Positions 8,303-8,454 of a stretch of DNA of 8,454 nucleotides are shown in pieces; position 1 is the first letter of the stretch, and the number at the start of each line of letters is the position of its first letter. The position numbers and the translations under genes are program-made. Source of the stretch: Myxococcales bacterium (lineage in GTDB: Bacteria; Myxococcota; Polyangia; Polyangiales; Polyangiaceae); contig JAGQIY010000891.1 of the NCBI GenBank assembly GCA_020430865.1, forward strand, positions 1 through 8,454, read 5' to 3'. Under the pieces are notes generated by a model. The model saw only the letters and a list, made by a program, of their open reading frames with translations. It did no database searches and was not told the origin of the DNA.

Positions 8303-8454
8303 GTTGGAACCGCCGCTGCCGCCGCTCCCCGAGGAACCGCCGCTGCCGCCGCTCCCCGAGGAACCGCCGCTGCCGCCGCTCCCCGAGGAACCGCCGCTGT
8401 CACTGCTCCCCGAGGAACCGCCGCTGCCACTGCTCCCCGAGGAACCGCCGCTGC
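7130..8454 (-). CDS. Probable exported protein: Ser/Gly linker plus three four-cysteine beta-rich repeats, N-terminus off window
   Basis: The function is not recognised beyond domain style. The frame is open to the right edge, so the GTG at 8281 is internal and the true N-terminus (probably a signal or lipoprotein peptide) lies outside; 440 residues are visible. From the N-terminal side there is a Ser/Gly linker of about 50 visible residues, then three tandem domains of 134, 129 and 127 residues, each opening with DSCPG, DACPG or DTCPG (bases 7901-8302, 7514-7900 and 7130-7513). Each domain has a CG motif, a D(V/A)V(Y/F) strand, a YD or FD segment leading to LY(V/L), and a GT(T/D)Y(Y/W)-VVDGY-type motif near the end. 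Each has four cysteines at like positions (about 3, 33-37, 73-79, 80-86), the last two always seven apart. The pattern resembles prepeptidase C-terminal (PPC)-like beta-sandwich domains common in secreted myxobacterial proteins. No catalytic domain is visible; one could lie off the window. A surface or adhesive role is a guess. Confidence 0.85.
   Translation of the reverse strand, partial: SGGSSGSSGSGGSSGSSDSGGSSGSGGSGGSSGSGGSGGSSGSGGSGGSNDSCPGQSVSWTGSGSSIRTASLTGTTAGATADLTGSCGSTGSARDVVYAFTADVDGRLLISVDPEDSFDAVLYVRESTCASNEIECQDGPSAGGVETVEIWATAGTTYYAVVDGYLGDSGAFTLDASLAPEVERDACPGEIMAWTGTGPYTWSASGDTSVRADDHGGSSCGSSARDVVFAMTAPATGLLSVDVTSSFDAEIYLSASCGSSDLVCKDGASSGGTEHIDVPVTSGTTYYLVVDGYYSDSEGSYSVNASLEEAPAYDTCPGEDLTFSGNTATVNGSTAGAATNNYTGSCGNGGGGYAGDAVFHFVAPQSGSAQITVNPTGSTYDPVLYVRSGSCTGSELACVDKGTPGGNEVINLSTTQGTDYWVFVDGYAGKTGDFSLTVQY
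8306..8454 (-). repeat. 27-base in-frame minisatellite encoding a Ser/Gly linker
   Basis: Five full 27-base units begin at 8306, 8333, 8360, 8387 and 8414, with a sixth starting at 8441 and cut by the window edge. The first three are identical. The unit at 8387 differs at three bases and the one at 8414 at two. Units are codon-aligned and encode nine residues each on the - strand: SGSGGSGGS, with variants SGSSDSGGS and SGSSGSGGS. The array is a flexible spacer between whatever lies off the window and the first DxCPG domain. Copy number could vary without breaking the frame. Confidence 0.95.

Noticed and set aside
1..8454. A new defence, mobile or biosynthetic system
   Set aside because: All genes but one are recognised housekeeping or envelope enzymes. 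There are no transposases, integrases, toxin-antitoxin pairs, CRISPR-like spaced repeats or tRNA-adjacent boundaries.

Overview
This is ordinary, well-packed chromosomal DNA from a GC-rich bacterium. By eye the base composition is roughly two-thirds G+C, and third codon positions are strongly G/C-biased. The best taxonomic guess is Myxococcota, perhaps a Polyangia/Sorangium-like lineage. This rests on the codon use, the Ser/Gly-linker surface protein with DxCPG-type repeats at the right edge, and the basic low-complexity tail on UvrB. It is an inference from style, not a database match.

Layout: the left part reads on the + strand, with a 5'-truncated argC (arginine biosynthesis, 1-993), a 301-base gap with no convincing gene, then uvrB (nucleotide excision repair, 1295-3463). 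From there to the right edge everything reads on the - strand, in transcriptional order: a three-repeat, cysteine-patterned, probably exported protein whose N-terminus is off the window (7130-8454); uppP/bacA (undecaprenyl-diphosphatase, 6197-6994); a mannose-1-phosphate guanylyltransferase (4988-6082); and an amidase-signature hydrolase (3460-4878). uvrB and the amidase converge so tightly that their stop codons share one CTAG tetranucleotide.

Functionally, uppP (recycling of the lipid carrier for envelope glycans) and the GDP-mannose-forming enzyme (sugar-nucleotide supply for polysaccharide or glycan assembly) fit together as envelope functions, and the repeat protein is probably also at the cell surface. 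The amidase, argC and uvrB look like unrelated housekeeping neighbours. Gaps on the - strand (about 110 to 135 bases) are too long to prove one operon, and some hold hairpins that could separate transcripts.

I found no mobile element, CRISPR array, RNA gene, phage gene or new defence-like cluster. The points most worth a second look are the codon-aligned 27-base minisatellite and the four-cysteine repeats of the right-edge protein, the hairpin straddling the shared uvrB/amidase stops, the basic UvrB tail, and a weak LexA-like palindrome upstream of uvrB.
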